Origin: CAWELS01 sp964468205
GTDB taxonomy: Bacteria > Acidobacteriota > Terriglobia > Bryobacterales > Bryobacteraceae
Assembly: GCA_964468205.1 (NCBI GenBank)
Contig: CAYXVG010000004.1
Location: forward strand, 1 to 64,000
Reading direction: 5' to 3'
Length of the DNA stretch: 64,000 nt
The position numbers and the translations under genes are program-made. The stretch's first letter is position 1, and every line of letters begins with the position of its first letter. A model generated the notes under the pieces. That model worked only from the letters and a program-made list of their open reading frames with translations, did not search any database and was not told where the DNA came from. Below, piece by piece: positions 17,338-26,835 of this stretch.

Positions 17338-18723
17338 TTAAACTTCCGGCGAGGAGCCAAAGGCGGTTGGATCGGCCCCAAAGGTCTCTTTGTGCTCCTC
17401 GATGAGGCCGAGAATCTCCTGTATGACTTCCGGCCGCTCCGCCGCTATATTGTACTGCTCGCCCGGGTCCAGCAGTACGTCGAACAGCAGCGGTGGATCA
17501 TGCGCCACGGTGGAGCGAGTTCCTGTCTCCGGCTGATTGGTAACAAGATGGAGCTTCCAGCGGCCGTAGCGCACTGCGCGGAGTTCCTGCTGAACCCAGA
17601 AGAAGAGTAACGGCTCGCGGCCGGCGGAGCCGTCAAAGAGTACGCTCGAAATGCCGGCGCCATCGTAGATCCTGTCGCTGGGAAGCTCGACACCGGCAAG
17701 CGCGGCAAAGGTCGGCACGAAATCCATCATGGTGGCGAAAGCCTGGCTGGTGACACCCGCGGGAATTCGGCCGGGCCAGCGGGCGATCAGCGGAACGCGT
17801 ACCCCGCCCTCCCAGGTGCTGCCCTTCCCCTCCCGGAACGGGCCCGGTGAGCCGCCGCGGGATTTCTTCGCCAACCAGGGGCCGTTGTCGCTGGTAAAGA
17901 AGACCAGGGTGTTTTCGTCAATCCCGAGCTCGGCTAGAGCATCGAGGATCTCGCCGGCGCTCCAGTCAATCTCTTCCACCGTGTCGCCGTAGAGTCCGGC
18001 GGCGCTGCGGCCGCGGAAGGCTTCGCTGGCGGCGAGAGGAATGTGCGGAAACGTATGGGGCAGGTAAACGAAGAACGGTTTGTCCTCCCGCACTGCGCGG
18101 CGGATGAAGCGAATCGATTCCTCGGTGTAGAGCCTGGTGAGCTGCGACTGGTCGGGCTCTCTTTCGATAACTTCCGTGCCGCGCATGAGGGGCAGTTTTG
18201 GGATTACGCTCAGCCGGTAGAGTATGCTCCGGTTGTTCGGCCTGCTCATGTCATTGGAGTAGGGCAGGCCGAAGAAGACATCGAAACCGTTCTCCGTGGG
18301 AAGAAATTTGTTTTTGCGTCCCAGGTGCCACTTGCCAATGCAAGCGGTCAGGTAACCGGCTTGTTTCAGCAGTTCCCCGACGGTGAGTTCGGATTCCGGG
18401 ATACCACGGCTGCTCACGGGCGGGAGCACACGATTCAAGCCGAAGCGCAGGGGCAGCCGGCCGGTGACAAAGGCGGCCCGGCTGGGACTGCAGAGTGATG
18501 AGGCTGAATAGAACTGGGTAAAGCGCATCCCCTCGCGCGCCATCCGGTCCAGCCGCGGGGTGCGAATCGTTGGGTGGCCATAACTGGCAAGATCACCGTA
18601 GCCAAGGTCATCCGCCATGATAAAGACGATATTGGGCCGGGAACCACCCGTGGCATCCGCGGCCGCGGCCGGCGAAAGGAAAGCGAGCGCAAGCCCGAAT
18701 AGGGAACGAAGGATTAACTGGAT
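17338..18723 (-). CDS. Secreted sulfatase (arylsulfatase-like) with no standard start codon at its natural N-terminus
   Basis: A type I sulfatase with RPNIVFIMADDLGYGD, the formylglycine motif LCSPSRAAFVTG, KWHLG and FFTSDNGPW. The ATG at 18618 would begin inside the conserved first beta-strand and remove a metal ligand region and the leader. Upstream in frame the DNA encodes a clear signal peptide (QLILRSLFGLALAFLSPAAA), but between it and an in-frame TAG (18729-18727) there is no ATG, GTG or TTG. The codon at 18723 is ATC, with GGTGA 7 bases upstream. Either AUC is the start, ATG was mutated or misread, or the gene is damaged. With ATC the product is 461 residues. Confidence 0.8.
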   Translation of the reverse strand: MQLILRSLFGLALAFLSPAAAADATGGSRPNIVFIMADDLGYGDLASYGHPTIRTPRLDRMAREGMRFTQFYSASSLCSPSRAAFVTGRLPLRFGLNRVLPPVSSRGIPESELTVGELLKQAGYLTACIGKWHLGRKNKFLPTENGFDVFFGLPYSNDMSRPNNRSILYRLSVIPKLPLMRGTEVIEREPDQSQLTRLYTEESIRFIRRAVREDKPFFVYLPHTFPHIPLAASEAFRGRSAAGLYGDTVEEIDWSAGEILDALAELGIDENTLVFFTSDNGPWLAKKSRGGSPGPFREGKGSTWEGGVRVPLIARWPGRIPAGVTSQAFATMMDFVPTFAALAGVELPSDRIYDGAGISSVLFDGSAGREPLLFFWVQQELRAVRYGRWKLHLVTNQPETGTRSTVAHDPPLLFDVLLDPGEQYNIAAERPEVIQEILGLIEEHKETFGADPTAFGSSPEV

Positions 18724-18801
18724 AGTCTATTCACCCCAGAGCCGATATTGTGTCCGTCCTTTTTTCATTCTACAGAAGAGGGGGCCGGGGATGAGATGAG
18801 T

Positions 18802-18832
18802 CCAGGCCGCCGCGGCAGAGGCGGCGGCCTGG
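18802..18832. terminator. Strong GC hairpin between secreted-protein and sulfatase genes
   Basis: CCAGGCCGCCG and CGGCGGCCTGG form an 11-base perfect stem around a 9-base loop. It starts 13 bases after the stop of the minus-strand TIGR03437 gene (18846). No T run follows on that strand, so termination would be of the hairpin-only kind, or it protects the mRNA end. Confidence 0.6.
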
Positions 18833-18845
18833 AGGGAGGAGACGG

Positions 18846-21257
18846 TTACTCGATGGGAAGCAAGACGGTGTTGCTCTCGTGACCATTGACACGAATCTTG
18901 AATTCGAGCGTCCCGGCGGGCAGTTCATCGCCAATTCGCAGCTTGATCAAGTCAGTTCCGGCAAAGCCAGCCGCACCGCCGGCAAACTCGGGCGCCAGCG
19001 GGAAATCGCCGGCCCAAACTTCGACGGGGTCCACCAGTGCGAACTCAGACGCCGCCGGCAGAGCGAAGCCATACGGGGCAATCTTGTCATATGGTCCAAG
19101 TCCAGTGGCAAAGACGCTGATCAATTCTCCTTTTCGCGCCGGGCTCTCGGGCGTGACCGGCGTTCCATCCTCGTGCGAAGCCATGACGAAGTTCTTGCCG
19201 TCAAAGACCCTGGCAAAAAGGCCGGGAGCGTTCCGGTTGACCGTGAACTCTGCCTCGACATCAAGCATGCCCGCTCGGCTGATCACCAGTTTGTGCCTGC
19301 CCGCGGGGATATCCGGGTGCAGCACGGCGTTGATTTGATTTTCGGAGACAAACGGCATGGCGAGTACGTAACCGCCGCCACGGATCGTAACCCCGAGCAA
19401 GGTTTGGGCGAGCGGGTTGGCCGGTCCAACGTGATAGTGGGGAGCGAGCTTGGAGCCGTAGATGGAGATTTGCGAGCCGGGAGCGACAATTTCCCCGGGC
19501 GTGGGCCCGGCGGCATTCTGGACGAAGGCCGGGGGAGCGTAGGGGATCTCATCGAGCATGGCGATGGCTGTCCGCTGCTTGGACATCCTGAGGTTACCCA
19601 CCGGAGACGTTCCTCGCAGGTCGCCTTCCCAGCGCCGGAACTGGAAGCCATCCTTGTTTTCCACGCGGATCTGAACATTGGTCCCTTCGACATAGAATCC
19701 ATCCGGCGACGAAGGCTCGAGCAGGAATGTTACGCCGTCGGCGGGTACGGAGAACGTGTCCAGCAGGAAGAGTTTGAGATAACCGGCCTTGAGCTTAACC
19801 GCCTCGGACCCAATCGTGATTGTGCGGGAGCGGGGGCCCCCGTCGGACCAGTTGTGGAAATCCAGCCGGTGCACGTGGTTAACGGCGTACTCTTCCGGAG
19901 CGGTGATGGTGACCTCGGTTCCCTCGTCGCGGTCGAGCGCACAGGGTGTCTTGCAAGGCTCGCCATCGATTTCGATGGGCACTCCATTGGGATCGGATTC
20001 GATGATAAGTTGCCCGAGCAGCTCATAGATCGCTGTAAGGTGATAACCCTCCTCCACGGCCTCGGGCGGGATAGTCACCTCCTGGGTCTGTTCGCCGCCA
20101 TTCGACCAGCCCGTAAAGACCCATTTGCGGCCGTCGCCGTCAATCTGTTCACTCGGAGCGGAGACAGTAAAGGTTCGCCCGGGCGCGACGAGGAAATTGT
20201 AGGCGAGCCAGTTGTCCCGCCCGTCAACGCTGATCTTCAGACCGCTCGGCCGAGTGTGAAAACTGACCCCAGCGCCACGGACGTAGCGCGCGACAAAGGT
20301 CTCCGGCGCGGTGTCAGTCACCTCATAAAGACTGTTCTCTCCCATTCCATTAGTGAAGCCGTCAAAAACCCACTGTTTGCCTTTGCCGTCGATCTGCGGA
20401 GAAATGCCGGCCAGAATGTGAGTGGAGCCCACGGCCCAGTCCATCTCGCCGATACAGCGGTCCGGCGTGCCTGGAATCAGCCCCACGGAAGGTATTCGCT
20501 CGAAGGACGCGCACGGGTCCATGGTAGGCGTCGCCCTCGGCACTCTGTCGACAACCACCTTGAAGCCCATCGGCTCGGTAAAGAAACGAACCGGCTTTGC
20601 AGTACGGAAGTACGCGGTGACCACCATGGAGGTCCTATACGGGATCAAGTTGATGAATGCTTTCTGATCCGCTCCGTTGACGGCCCAGCCGGTGAAGGCC
20701 CACCCGGGATACGAGAATGCCTGCAATTTCAGCTCGCCCTCGTCCTTCCAAAACGATGTGTTCCTCCAGTAGCACACGTCGTCGATGAATACGACACCAG
20801 GGCCCGCCCCCTGATCCAACGACCCGCAAACCGCCTCTGATGGGTCCATGGCCGGGGTCTCGGTCTGCCAGAAGTTCAGGATTATCTTGTGGGCGGCGGT
20901 AACATTGACCCGGATTCTCGACGTCTCCGGCGTGGCGTGCACGTGCTGAATGAAGCCGCCCCCGAGTTCCTGCGGACCGCCGACATCCTCAAAGCCTTCG
21001 AATGTGTAGCGCGTCTTCCCCAGAATGCTGTTACCGCTGGCGTACTGAAACCCGTCGTCGGAGACCGGGAAGCGCAGGGTGTGAGTGCTCCCGGCTTTCC
21101 ACATGAAAGTGGCGGAAGTATAGTAACGGACTTCATCGACCATGAAGAATACGCCGGGATAAGTGGCTTCAATGACAACTTGGCTGAAGCCGCTTTGAGC
21201 GACCAGCGCGCCCATTGCCACGTGGATTCCAAGGAGGATTACAGCTAGCCTTTTCAT
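18846..21257 (-). CDS. Large secreted protein with W-G repeat, PEGA-like and TIGR03437 domains
   Basis: An 803-residue exported protein (signal MKRLAVILLGIHVAMGALVA). Residues ~20-420 carry several beta repeats, each with WVFDGF, WVFTGW or WAFTGW followed by a small turn (InlB B-repeat-like). A PEGA-like unit follows (LIIESDPNGVPIEIDGEPC), and the last ~220 residues form a TIGR03437 domain (QNAAGPTPGEIVAPGSQ, ISIYGSKL, ISVFATGLGPYD). The ATG at 21257 has GAGG 9 bases upstream. It is a likely cell-surface or extracellular protein of unknown role. Together with 8139-9842 it is the best lineage marker for Bryobacterales. Confidence 0.85.
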   Translation of the reverse strand: MKRLAVILLGIHVAMGALVAQSGFSQVVIEATYPGVFFMVDEVRYYTSATFMWKAGSTHTLRFPVSDDGFQYASGNSILGKTRYTFEGFEDVGGPQELGGGFIQHVHATPETSRIRVNVTAAHKIILNFWQTETPAMDPSEAVCGSLDQGAGPGVVFIDDVCYWRNTSFWKDEGELKLQAFSYPGWAFTGWAVNGADQKAFINLIPYRTSMVVTAYFRTAKPVRFFTEPMGFKVVVDRVPRATPTMDPCASFERIPSVGLIPGTPDRCIGEMDWAVGSTHILAGISPQIDGKGKQWVFDGFTNGMGENSLYEVTDTAPETFVARYVRGAGVSFHTRPSGLKISVDGRDNWLAYNFLVAPGRTFTVSAPSEQIDGDGRKWVFTGWSNGGEQTQEVTIPPEAVEEGYHLTAIYELLGQLIIESDPNGVPIEIDGEPCKTPCALDRDEGTEVTITAPEEYAVNHVHRLDFHNWSDGGPRSRTITIGSEAVKLKAGYLKLFLLDTFSVPADGVTFLLEPSSPDGFYVEGTNVQIRVENKDGFQFRRWEGDLRGTSPVGNLRMSKQRTAIAMLDEIPYAPPAFVQNAAGPTPGEIVAPGSQISIYGSKLAPHYHVGPANPLAQTLLGVTIRGGGYVLAMPFVSENQINAVLHPDIPAGRHKLVISRAGMLDVEAEFTVNRNAPGLFARVFDGKNFVMASHEDGTPVTPESPARKGELISVFATGLGPYDKIAPYGFALPAASEFALVDPVEVWAGDFPLAPEFAGGAAGFAGTDLIKLRIGDELPAGTLEFKIRVNGHESNTVLLPIE

Positions 21258-21428
21258 TGGGTTACATCCTCTTGTCCATAACTGCCATCGGGTCGCGAAC
21301 AAAACCGGCCCGCGCATTGGCGCAGGACCCGAATCAAGTCACTTAATCGGCGGAGTTCTAGGTCTTCTTTAGGGCAAGTACTAAAAGATCCGACGGAAGC
21401 CCGGCGGCGCCGGGACGTCTGATGAGGC

Positions 21429-22472
21429 CTACTCGACGGTAGTGATCTTTGTCGCCCGCTCGAATCTGCCGGCCTCGCGGCCGGCCAGCGCGGCAAGGGC
21501 AAGGCTGATCATCTGCAGCGGAAGGATTTCGAACAGCGGAGCAACGGATTCCGAGGCCGAGGGCAGGCGGAAGGCGCCGCTGCCAGATTCGCCAATCAGC
21601 CGCGCCTGCCCGCCGGCCCGCTTAACATCACGCACCAAAGCCTCGTTGAGCTCAACCGTGCGTTCCGCGCCGCGCAACACGACCACCATGACGTTTACCG
21701 CGGCCGCCTCCAGCGGACCGTGACGGAACGCCGCGGCGCTCATGGCCTCGGCGGGGAAACGCGCGGCCTCCTTGATGATGAGAGCGCCGGTGCGGACAGC
21801 CGCAAGCGACGCCCCGCGCCCGGTAATGAAGAGATGGTCGACGTTCGAGAAGACACGCCGCAGGGACTGCACGTGCCGGCGCCAGTTCCGCAGATACGCG
21901 GCCATCTCAATCTCCGCATGGGCGAGTTCCCGCGCCGTCTGGTCCGGGTTGCGCCCGGTCATTATCTCGCCGAGCCAAGCCAGCGCCGCAAGGGAGGCAA
22001 CGTAGGTTCTCGACGACACCGAGTATTCCCGGCCGGCGTGCATCAGGAGCGTGACGCCAGCGTTTTTCGCGAGCGGCGAATCGGCCGTGTTGGTGAGCCC
22101 GATCATGGTGGACCGCCGCCTGGCGAGATTCACCAGCCGCACGATCTCGGCGCTGCGGCCGGACTGCGAGACTACCACCAACAAGGTCTCCGGGCCGAGG
22201 AGCCCGCGCTGGTAGTGGATCAGCTCCGAAGTCTCCACGGGAATCGCCGTCCAGCCGCCGGCGATCAGACGCAGCGACAGCGGATGAACGGCGTGGAACG
22301 ACGAGCCCATTCCAGTGAGGACCACCCGCTGGAAACGGTTCGTTCTGAGAAGAGCGGCGAGTTGTTTATCCCACGAGGAGACGCGCAGCCGGTCCACGGT
22401 CGCGCGAACGGCCTCGGGCTGTGCCAGCAGATCCTGCACGTACGGCCCGGCCACGATGGCGCCATCAGTCAT
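21429..22472 (-). CDS. SIS-domain sugar-phosphate isomerase (GlmS isomerase-half-like)
   Basis: A 347-residue cytosolic protein with two SIS domains: the first with VVLTGMGSSFHAV and SQSGRSAEIV, the second with FITGRGASLAA and KEAARFPAEAM, EAAAFRHGPLE. This is the arrangement of the isomerase half of glucosamine-6-phosphate synthase, and the C-terminus (ITTVE) resembles the GlmS end, but the N-terminal glutaminase domain is absent. Such proteins act as amino-sugar-phosphate isomerase/deaminases (AgaS, FrlB-type) on sugars released from glycans. It is divergent from the glycosidase gene at 22548 with 75 bases between. Confidence 0.85.
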   Translation of the reverse strand: MTDGAIVAGPYVQDLLAQPEAVRATVDRLRVSSWDKQLAALLRTNRFQRVVLTGMGSSFHAVHPLSLRLIAGGWTAIPVETSELIHYQRGLLGPETLLVVVSQSGRSAEIVRLVNLARRRSTMIGLTNTADSPLAKNAGVTLLMHAGREYSVSSRTYVASLAALAWLGEIMTGRNPDQTARELAHAEIEMAAYLRNWRRHVQSLRRVFSNVDHLFITGRGASLAAVRTGALIIKEAARFPAEAMSAAAFRHGPLEAAAVNVMVVVLRGAERTVELNEALVRDVKRAGGQARLIGESGSGAFRLPSASESVAPLFEILPLQMISLALAALAGREAGRFERATKITTVE

Positions 22473-22547
22473 CCCTTCATTCTAGCGATGCCGTGCCAGG
22501 ATGGCTTCGTTCGGCTGAAGAAAGGACGTGATAACATCAAGGCCTAA

Positions 22548-24107
22548 ATGCTCTTGTCTCCTGCCCGAATCTTGCTGATCACTCTACTCCTCTCGGCTTC
22601 GGCGGCCGCGGACACGGCCCCCGCAAAGGTCTCCATACGGATCGCGGCCGCGGCGCCGGTGCGGGTGATGGAGGGAGGAATCGGGGCTTCCTGGCATGCG
22701 ATTGAGACCCCCATGCGGGGAGATCGCCCCACCGGGGGAGCCCTCGGCGGCAGCGCCTGGGGTGCAAATCCGCCGGCGGAAGACGAGACCGCCTGGCGGG
22801 CGCTCCACCGCCATGCCAACTGGCTCGGTCTCGACTGGAGCCGGGTGGAGGTGGAGCAGAGGATGTACGAACCGGAGCGCAAGCGCTACGACTGGGACAA
22901 TCCGGAGATGCGCATCCTCTACCGCATTCTGGACTGGGCCGAAACCAGCGGAGCCGATGTCTTCCTCCAGCAGATGTGGGGCAACGTCGAATGGAACGCC
23001 TATCCGGAGCTTCGCAAGTCGCCGGCTCACATCGCCATCAGCGCTCCCTATTCGATGGAGGACTTCGCCGAGAGTCTGGCGGAGTTGGCCGAGCACCTCA
23101 TCCGGCGCAAGGGCTACCGCTCGATCAAGTGGCTCTGCATCAACAATGAACCCGGCCACGACTGGTCCTGGTGGCAGGGGCCGGATGGCAAGCCGCTGCC
23201 CATCACGCCGGGACTCCGAGCCGTTCGCGAGGCGCTCGACCGTCGCGGCCTAGCCCTGCCCCTCGCCGGCCCGGACTGGACCGACATGCCGGAGTTCAAT
23301 GCGGCCAAGCTCGATTTCGACCTCTTCCTAGGCGCCTACGATATCCACTCCTACAACTCCGTCTTCGACGGCATGAGCGGCTCCTACGATCTGACCACCG
23401 CGAAACAGCGCCTCTCGGAATGGGCGCACTGGGCGCACGCCCGGAGCAAGCCGCTGTTTCTCTCCGAAGCCGGCACCATGGCGTACGGCTGGGGCGGAAC
23501 CGACCCCGGACCCTCCAGCTACGATTCCGGCCTCAAGAACGCCTCCCTGACGGTTCGCGCGATCAACCACGGAGCCGACGCGGTGAACCGCTGGAGCTTC
23601 ACCAACCGCGGTGACCTCGACGGGCAGTGGCAGCTTGTCGATACCTGGGATGTCGAAGGCGGCCGGCTGCTCGAATCCTTCCGGCCGCATCCGAATTCTT
23701 ACTATCAGTGGGGTATTCTGTCGCGCTTCACGGCCAAGAACTCCGGCGTCCTGGCAACCACAGTGCAAGGGGATCTTCCCGAACGCAACCGGACGTTGGT
23801 GGCGGCGGCGCTGCGCAGCCCGGCGGGTGATACCACCGTGATCGTGGTGAACGAGATGGCGTCAGACGCGGAAGCGGAAATCTCACTTGAGGGCCTGACA
23901 AAACAAATGACCCTGCACAGATACGCGGTGACGCCGTCTGACCGTGACCGGAGCGACGTGCTTCTGCTGGCGGAATCGCGGGCAGCGGTGGATCCCGCCG
24001 GGAATTCGTTCGCGGCGCGAATTCCGGCGCTGAGCATCGTCGTCTATTCCACGTACAAGCTTTCGATGGCGGAGCCAGGCGTTACCACGGTAAGGTGTTC
24101 GCCATGA
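22548..24107 (+). CDS. Secreted clan GH-A type glycoside hydrolase
   Basis: A 519-residue exported protein (leader to SAAAD). The core looks like a TIM barrel of clan GH-A: the acid/base Glu in LCINNEPGHDW (NEP motif, about residue 204) and a nucleophile Glu in PLFLSEAGTM (about residue 307), plus NRWSFTNRGDLDG near strand 8. A beta-sandwich of ~110 residues follows, as in GH30/GH39/GH5 relatives. The exact family and sugar are not certain. The stop overlaps the next sulfatase start (ATGA), so the two enzymes are translationally coupled and may act on the same sulfated glycan. Confidence 0.8.
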   Translation: MLLSPARILLITLLLSASAAADTAPAKVSIRIAAAAPVRVMEGGIGASWHAIETPMRGDRPTGGALGGSAWGANPPAEDETAWRALHRHANWLGLDWSRVEVEQRMYEPERKRYDWDNPEMRILYRILDWAETSGADVFLQQMWGNVEWNAYPELRKSPAHIAISAPYSMEDFAESLAELAEHLIRRKGYRSIKWLCINNEPGHDWSWWQGPDGKPLPITPGLRAVREALDRRGLALPLAGPDWTDMPEFNAAKLDFDLFLGAYDIHSYNSVFDGMSGSYDLTTAKQRLSEWAHWAHARSKPLFLSEAGTMAYGWGGTDPGPSSYDSGLKNASLTVRAINHGADAVNRWSFTNRGDLDGQWQLVDTWDVEGGRLLESFRPHPNSYYQWGILSRFTAKNSGVLATTVQGDLPERNRTLVAAALRSPAGDTTVIVVNEMASDAEAEISLEGLTKQMTLHRYAVTPSDRDRSDVLLLAESRAAVDPAGNSFAARIPALSIVVYSTYKLSMAEPGVTTVRCSP

Positions 24108-25540
24108 AGCTTCAGCGAACCGTCTCCGCGAATAGTCTTCCACCGGCGCTACGGATCCTTCTCCTGGCGATTCTCGCGATGCCTTCCGCGGCGGCCACCC
24201 CGAATTTCATCGTTATTCTGGCGGACAACCTGGGCTACGGCGATATCGGCTGCTTCGGGTCCACGCTTCACCGCACACCTCACATCGACCGGATGGCCGA
24301 AGAAGGCATGCGGCTCACGAGCTTCTACGTCACCAGCGGCGTCTGCACCCCGTCGCGCGCCAGTTTCATGACCGGTTGCTATCCACGCCGGGTCGGCCTG
24401 CATTACACGGACCGCGGCGCACAAGTGCTGCGCCCCGTTTCCCCGTATGGGCTCCACCCGGAGGAAACCACGATTGCGGAAACGCTCAAGGAGGCCGGTT
24501 ACGCCACCGCGATCATCGGCAAGTGGCACCTTGGCGATCAGCCCGATTTCCTGCCCACGCGCCAGGGATTCGACTACTATTTCGGCATCCCGTATAGCGA
24601 CGACATGACCGGCGGCAAGAGCCTTCCGGGCGAGGACATCATCTGGCCGCCGCTGCCCCTAATGCGGAACGAACGGGTCATGGAAGCGCCCCCTGACCGC
24701 AACCTGCTCACCCGCCGCTACACCGAAGAGGTCATCCGGTTCATTTCCGAACACCGCGACGAACCATTCTTCGTCTACCTGCCGCACGCGATGCCTGGTT
24801 CCACGCAGGCGCCCTTCGCCAGCGAGCGCTTTCGTGGAAAATCCGCCAACGGGCCGTGGGGCGATTCCGTCGAGGAACTGGACTGGTCCACCGGCGAAAT
24901 CCTCTCCGCACTCGAGCGCTTCGGCCTGGAGAGAAACACCCTGGTGGTCTGGACCTCGGACAACGGCGCCCCCCGCCGCAATCCGCCACAGGGCTCGAAC
25001 GCACCGCTCGGCGGCTGGGGCTACACAACCGCGGAAGGCGGCCAGCGGGTCCCGTGTGTCCTCCGGTGGCCGGGCAAGATTCCCGCCGGTGAAACTCTCG
25101 GCGCCCTCACCACAAGCATGGACCTGCTGCCGACATTCGCCGCCCTGGCCGGAGCGAAATTGCCGGAGCGGACCATTGACGGCAAGAACATCTGGCCCCT
25201 TCTCGCCGGTGAAACCTCCCGCTCCCCGCACGAAGCCTTTTTCTACTACTATTGCCCACAACTCCAGGCCGTCCGGTCTGGCCGGTGGAAACTCTACCTG
25301 CCGCTCGAGGAGAAATGGATCAACTTCCGCGGCCAGACGGAACCGGCGCCCGCCGCGCTTTACGACGTCGTCCGCGACCCCGGCGAAACGTCCGGCCTCG
25401 CCGCCGAAAATCCCACGGCCGTACGCCGCCTCACCGCGCTGGCGGAGAAGGCTCGCGCCGAGCTTGGTGACGGCAATCGGCGCGGGTCCGGACAGCGGCC
25501 GGTGGGGCGTGTCGAAGACCCTACCCCGCGGGTGAAATAG
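24104..25540 (+). CDS. Secreted sulfatase (arylsulfatase-like)
   Basis: A 478-residue exported sulfatase. After the leader come NFIVILADNLGYGDIGCFG, the formylglycine motif VCTPSRASFMTG, KWHLG and VVWTSDNGAP, all at normal spacing. ATG 24104 is chosen over GTG 24095 because it forms the ATGA overlap with the glycosidase stop and directly precedes the leader. The best match is arylsulfatase A / N-acetylgalactosamine-6-sulfatase-like enzymes; substrate unknown. A hairpin at 25547-25576 closes the transcript. It is the third sulfatase in 10 kb. Confidence 0.92.
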   Translation: MKLQRTVSANSLPPALRILLLAILAMPSAAATPNFIVILADNLGYGDIGCFGSTLHRTPHIDRMAEEGMRLTSFYVTSGVCTPSRASFMTGCYPRRVGLHYTDRGAQVLRPVSPYGLHPEETTIAETLKEAGYATAIIGKWHLGDQPDFLPTRQGFDYYFGIPYSDDMTGGKSLPGEDIIWPPLPLMRNERVMEAPPDRNLLTRRYTEEVIRFISEHRDEPFFVYLPHAMPGSTQAPFASERFRGKSANGPWGDSVEELDWSTGEILSALERFGLERNTLVVWTSDNGAPRRNPPQGSNAPLGGWGYTTAEGGQRVPCVLRWPGKIPAGETLGALTTSMDLLPTFAALAGAKLPERTIDGKNIWPLLAGETSRSPHEAFFYYYCPQLQAVRSGRWKLYLPLEEKWINFRGQTEPAPAALYDVVRDPGETSGLAAENPTAVRRLTALAEKARAELGDGNRRGSGQRPVGRVEDPTPRVK

Positions 25541-25546
25541 CCGCTC

Positions 25547-25576
25547 GGCCCGCCTGGGGCCGAAGCCCCGCCAGGC
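25547..25576. terminator. Hairpin with CGAA tetraloop after the glycosidase-sulfatase pair
   Basis: GGGGC-CGAA-GCCCC is the inner stem; outer GGCC and GGCC arms pair across a small internal loop. It begins 6 bases after the sulfatase stop. There is no T run downstream, so strength is uncertain. Confidence 0.55.
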
Positions 25577-25641
25577 CAATTGAGAAAGTAACCGAACGGG
25601 GGCCACCACCCGCCGGCAAGCCGTGATATGATCCGGCCATC

Positions 25642-26835
25642 ATGACAGGCCCTGTATCCAGACGAAATTTCATGATGGGAGCAGCTACCGCCGCCTCGGC
25701 CACGCGCGTCCTCGGAGCGAATGACCGCATCCGCCTCGGCGTCATCGGCACGGGCAACCGCGGGCAGTACCTCATGAGAAAGGCCAACGAGGCCGGAAAC
25801 ATCGAGTGGGTGGCGCTGTGCGACATCTATGATGTCCACCGCGACGAAGCCGAATCCCTCACCGGCAAGCGAGTGGACAAGTCCGCCGACTACCGGAAAG
25901 TAGCCGAGCGCAACGACGTTGACGCCGTGATCATCGCCACCTGGGATCACGTCCACACGAAGTTCACCGTGGATTGCTGCCGCGCGGGCAAGGACGTCTT
26001 CGTGGAGAAACCGATGACCCTCCACCCGATGGAAGGCCACGAGATCGTCAAGGCCGCGCGGGAGCATCAACGCATCATCCAGGTGGGGACGCAGCAGCGG
26101 AGCATACCGCACTTCCGGGAAGCCAAGGAGAAGTTCATCGACACCGGACGGCTCGGGCGCATCACGATGGTGCGAACCATCTGGAACTCGAATCGGGCGT
26201 ACCGGAATCTGCCCCCGCCGCCGGGGATGGAGAAACAGCCGCCCGGCCTCGATTGGGACCTCTGCCAGGGAGATCTTCCCAAGGTTCCCTGGGACCCGAA
26301 GCGCTACTTCAATCACTACGTCTACTGGGATTACTCAACCAACGCTCAGGTGGGCGGGCTGTTTGTCCACATGATCGACGTCGTCAACTGGTATCTGAAC
26401 CTGCACGCTCCGCGGGCGTGCGTCGCCATCGGCGGCATCTATCTCACTCACGAGGGCCGCGATACGGCGGACAACTTCAACGCCATCGTTGAATACCCGG
26501 GTCCCATCAACGTCACCTTCGAGGCGAACGTCACGGATCTGATCCGCGAAGACGCCGAGGACATCGTCTTCATGGGCGACGCCGGCCGGCTCAGCATCTT
26601 CCGCTGGGGCTACCGTTTTCTGCCGGCCGGCTACGACAAGAATGGCGGCGAAATCACCGCGGAGCGAACCCCCGACCTGCACGTGGCCAACTGGCTTGAC
26701 TGCGTCCGGAGCCGCAAAAAGACCAACGTGGACGAGGTGGAAGGCCACTATGCGGCCATGGCATGCCATATCGCCAACATCGCCTACAAGGAGGGCCGGC
26801 GCGTCGACTGGCGAAAGGAGTGGGATATCACATGA
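25642..26835 (+). CDS. Tat-exported Gfo/Idh/MocA family oxidoreductase
   Basis: A 397-residue NAD(P)-dependent sugar oxidoreductase-type protein. The N-terminus has a twin-arginine signal (SRRNFMMGAATAAS), so it is probably exported folded with its cofactor. The Rossmann part follows (IRLGVIGTGNRGQYL), then the family motif VEKPMTLHPMEG. Tat-signal members of this family are numerous in Planctomycetota and Acidobacteriota and sit in glycan-use loci. The stop overlaps the start of the ceramidase-like gene (ATGA), so they are coupled. Confidence 0.9.
   Translation: MTGPVSRRNFMMGAATAASATRVLGANDRIRLGVIGTGNRGQYLMRKANEAGNIEWVALCDIYDVHRDEAESLTGKRVDKSADYRKVAERNDVDAVIIATWDHVHTKFTVDCCRAGKDVFVEKPMTLHPMEGHEIVKAAREHQRIIQVGTQQRSIPHFREAKEKFIDTGRLGRITMVRTIWNSNRAYRNLPPPPGMEKQPPGLDWDLCQGDLPKVPWDPKRYFNHYVYWDYSTNAQVGGLFVHMIDVVNWYLNLHAPRACVAIGGIYLTHEGRDTADNFNAIVEYPGPINVTFEANVTDLIREDAEDIVFMGDAGRLSIFRWGYRFLPAGYDKNGGEITAERTPDLHVANWLDCVRSRKKTNVDEVEGHYAAMACHIANIAYKEGRRVDWRKEWDIT

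Noticed and set aside
18879..20840. 653-residue plus-strand open frame
   Set aside because: It is the antisense of a clear secreted TIGR03437 protein; long antisense frames are expected in GC-rich DNA and the product has no domain features.
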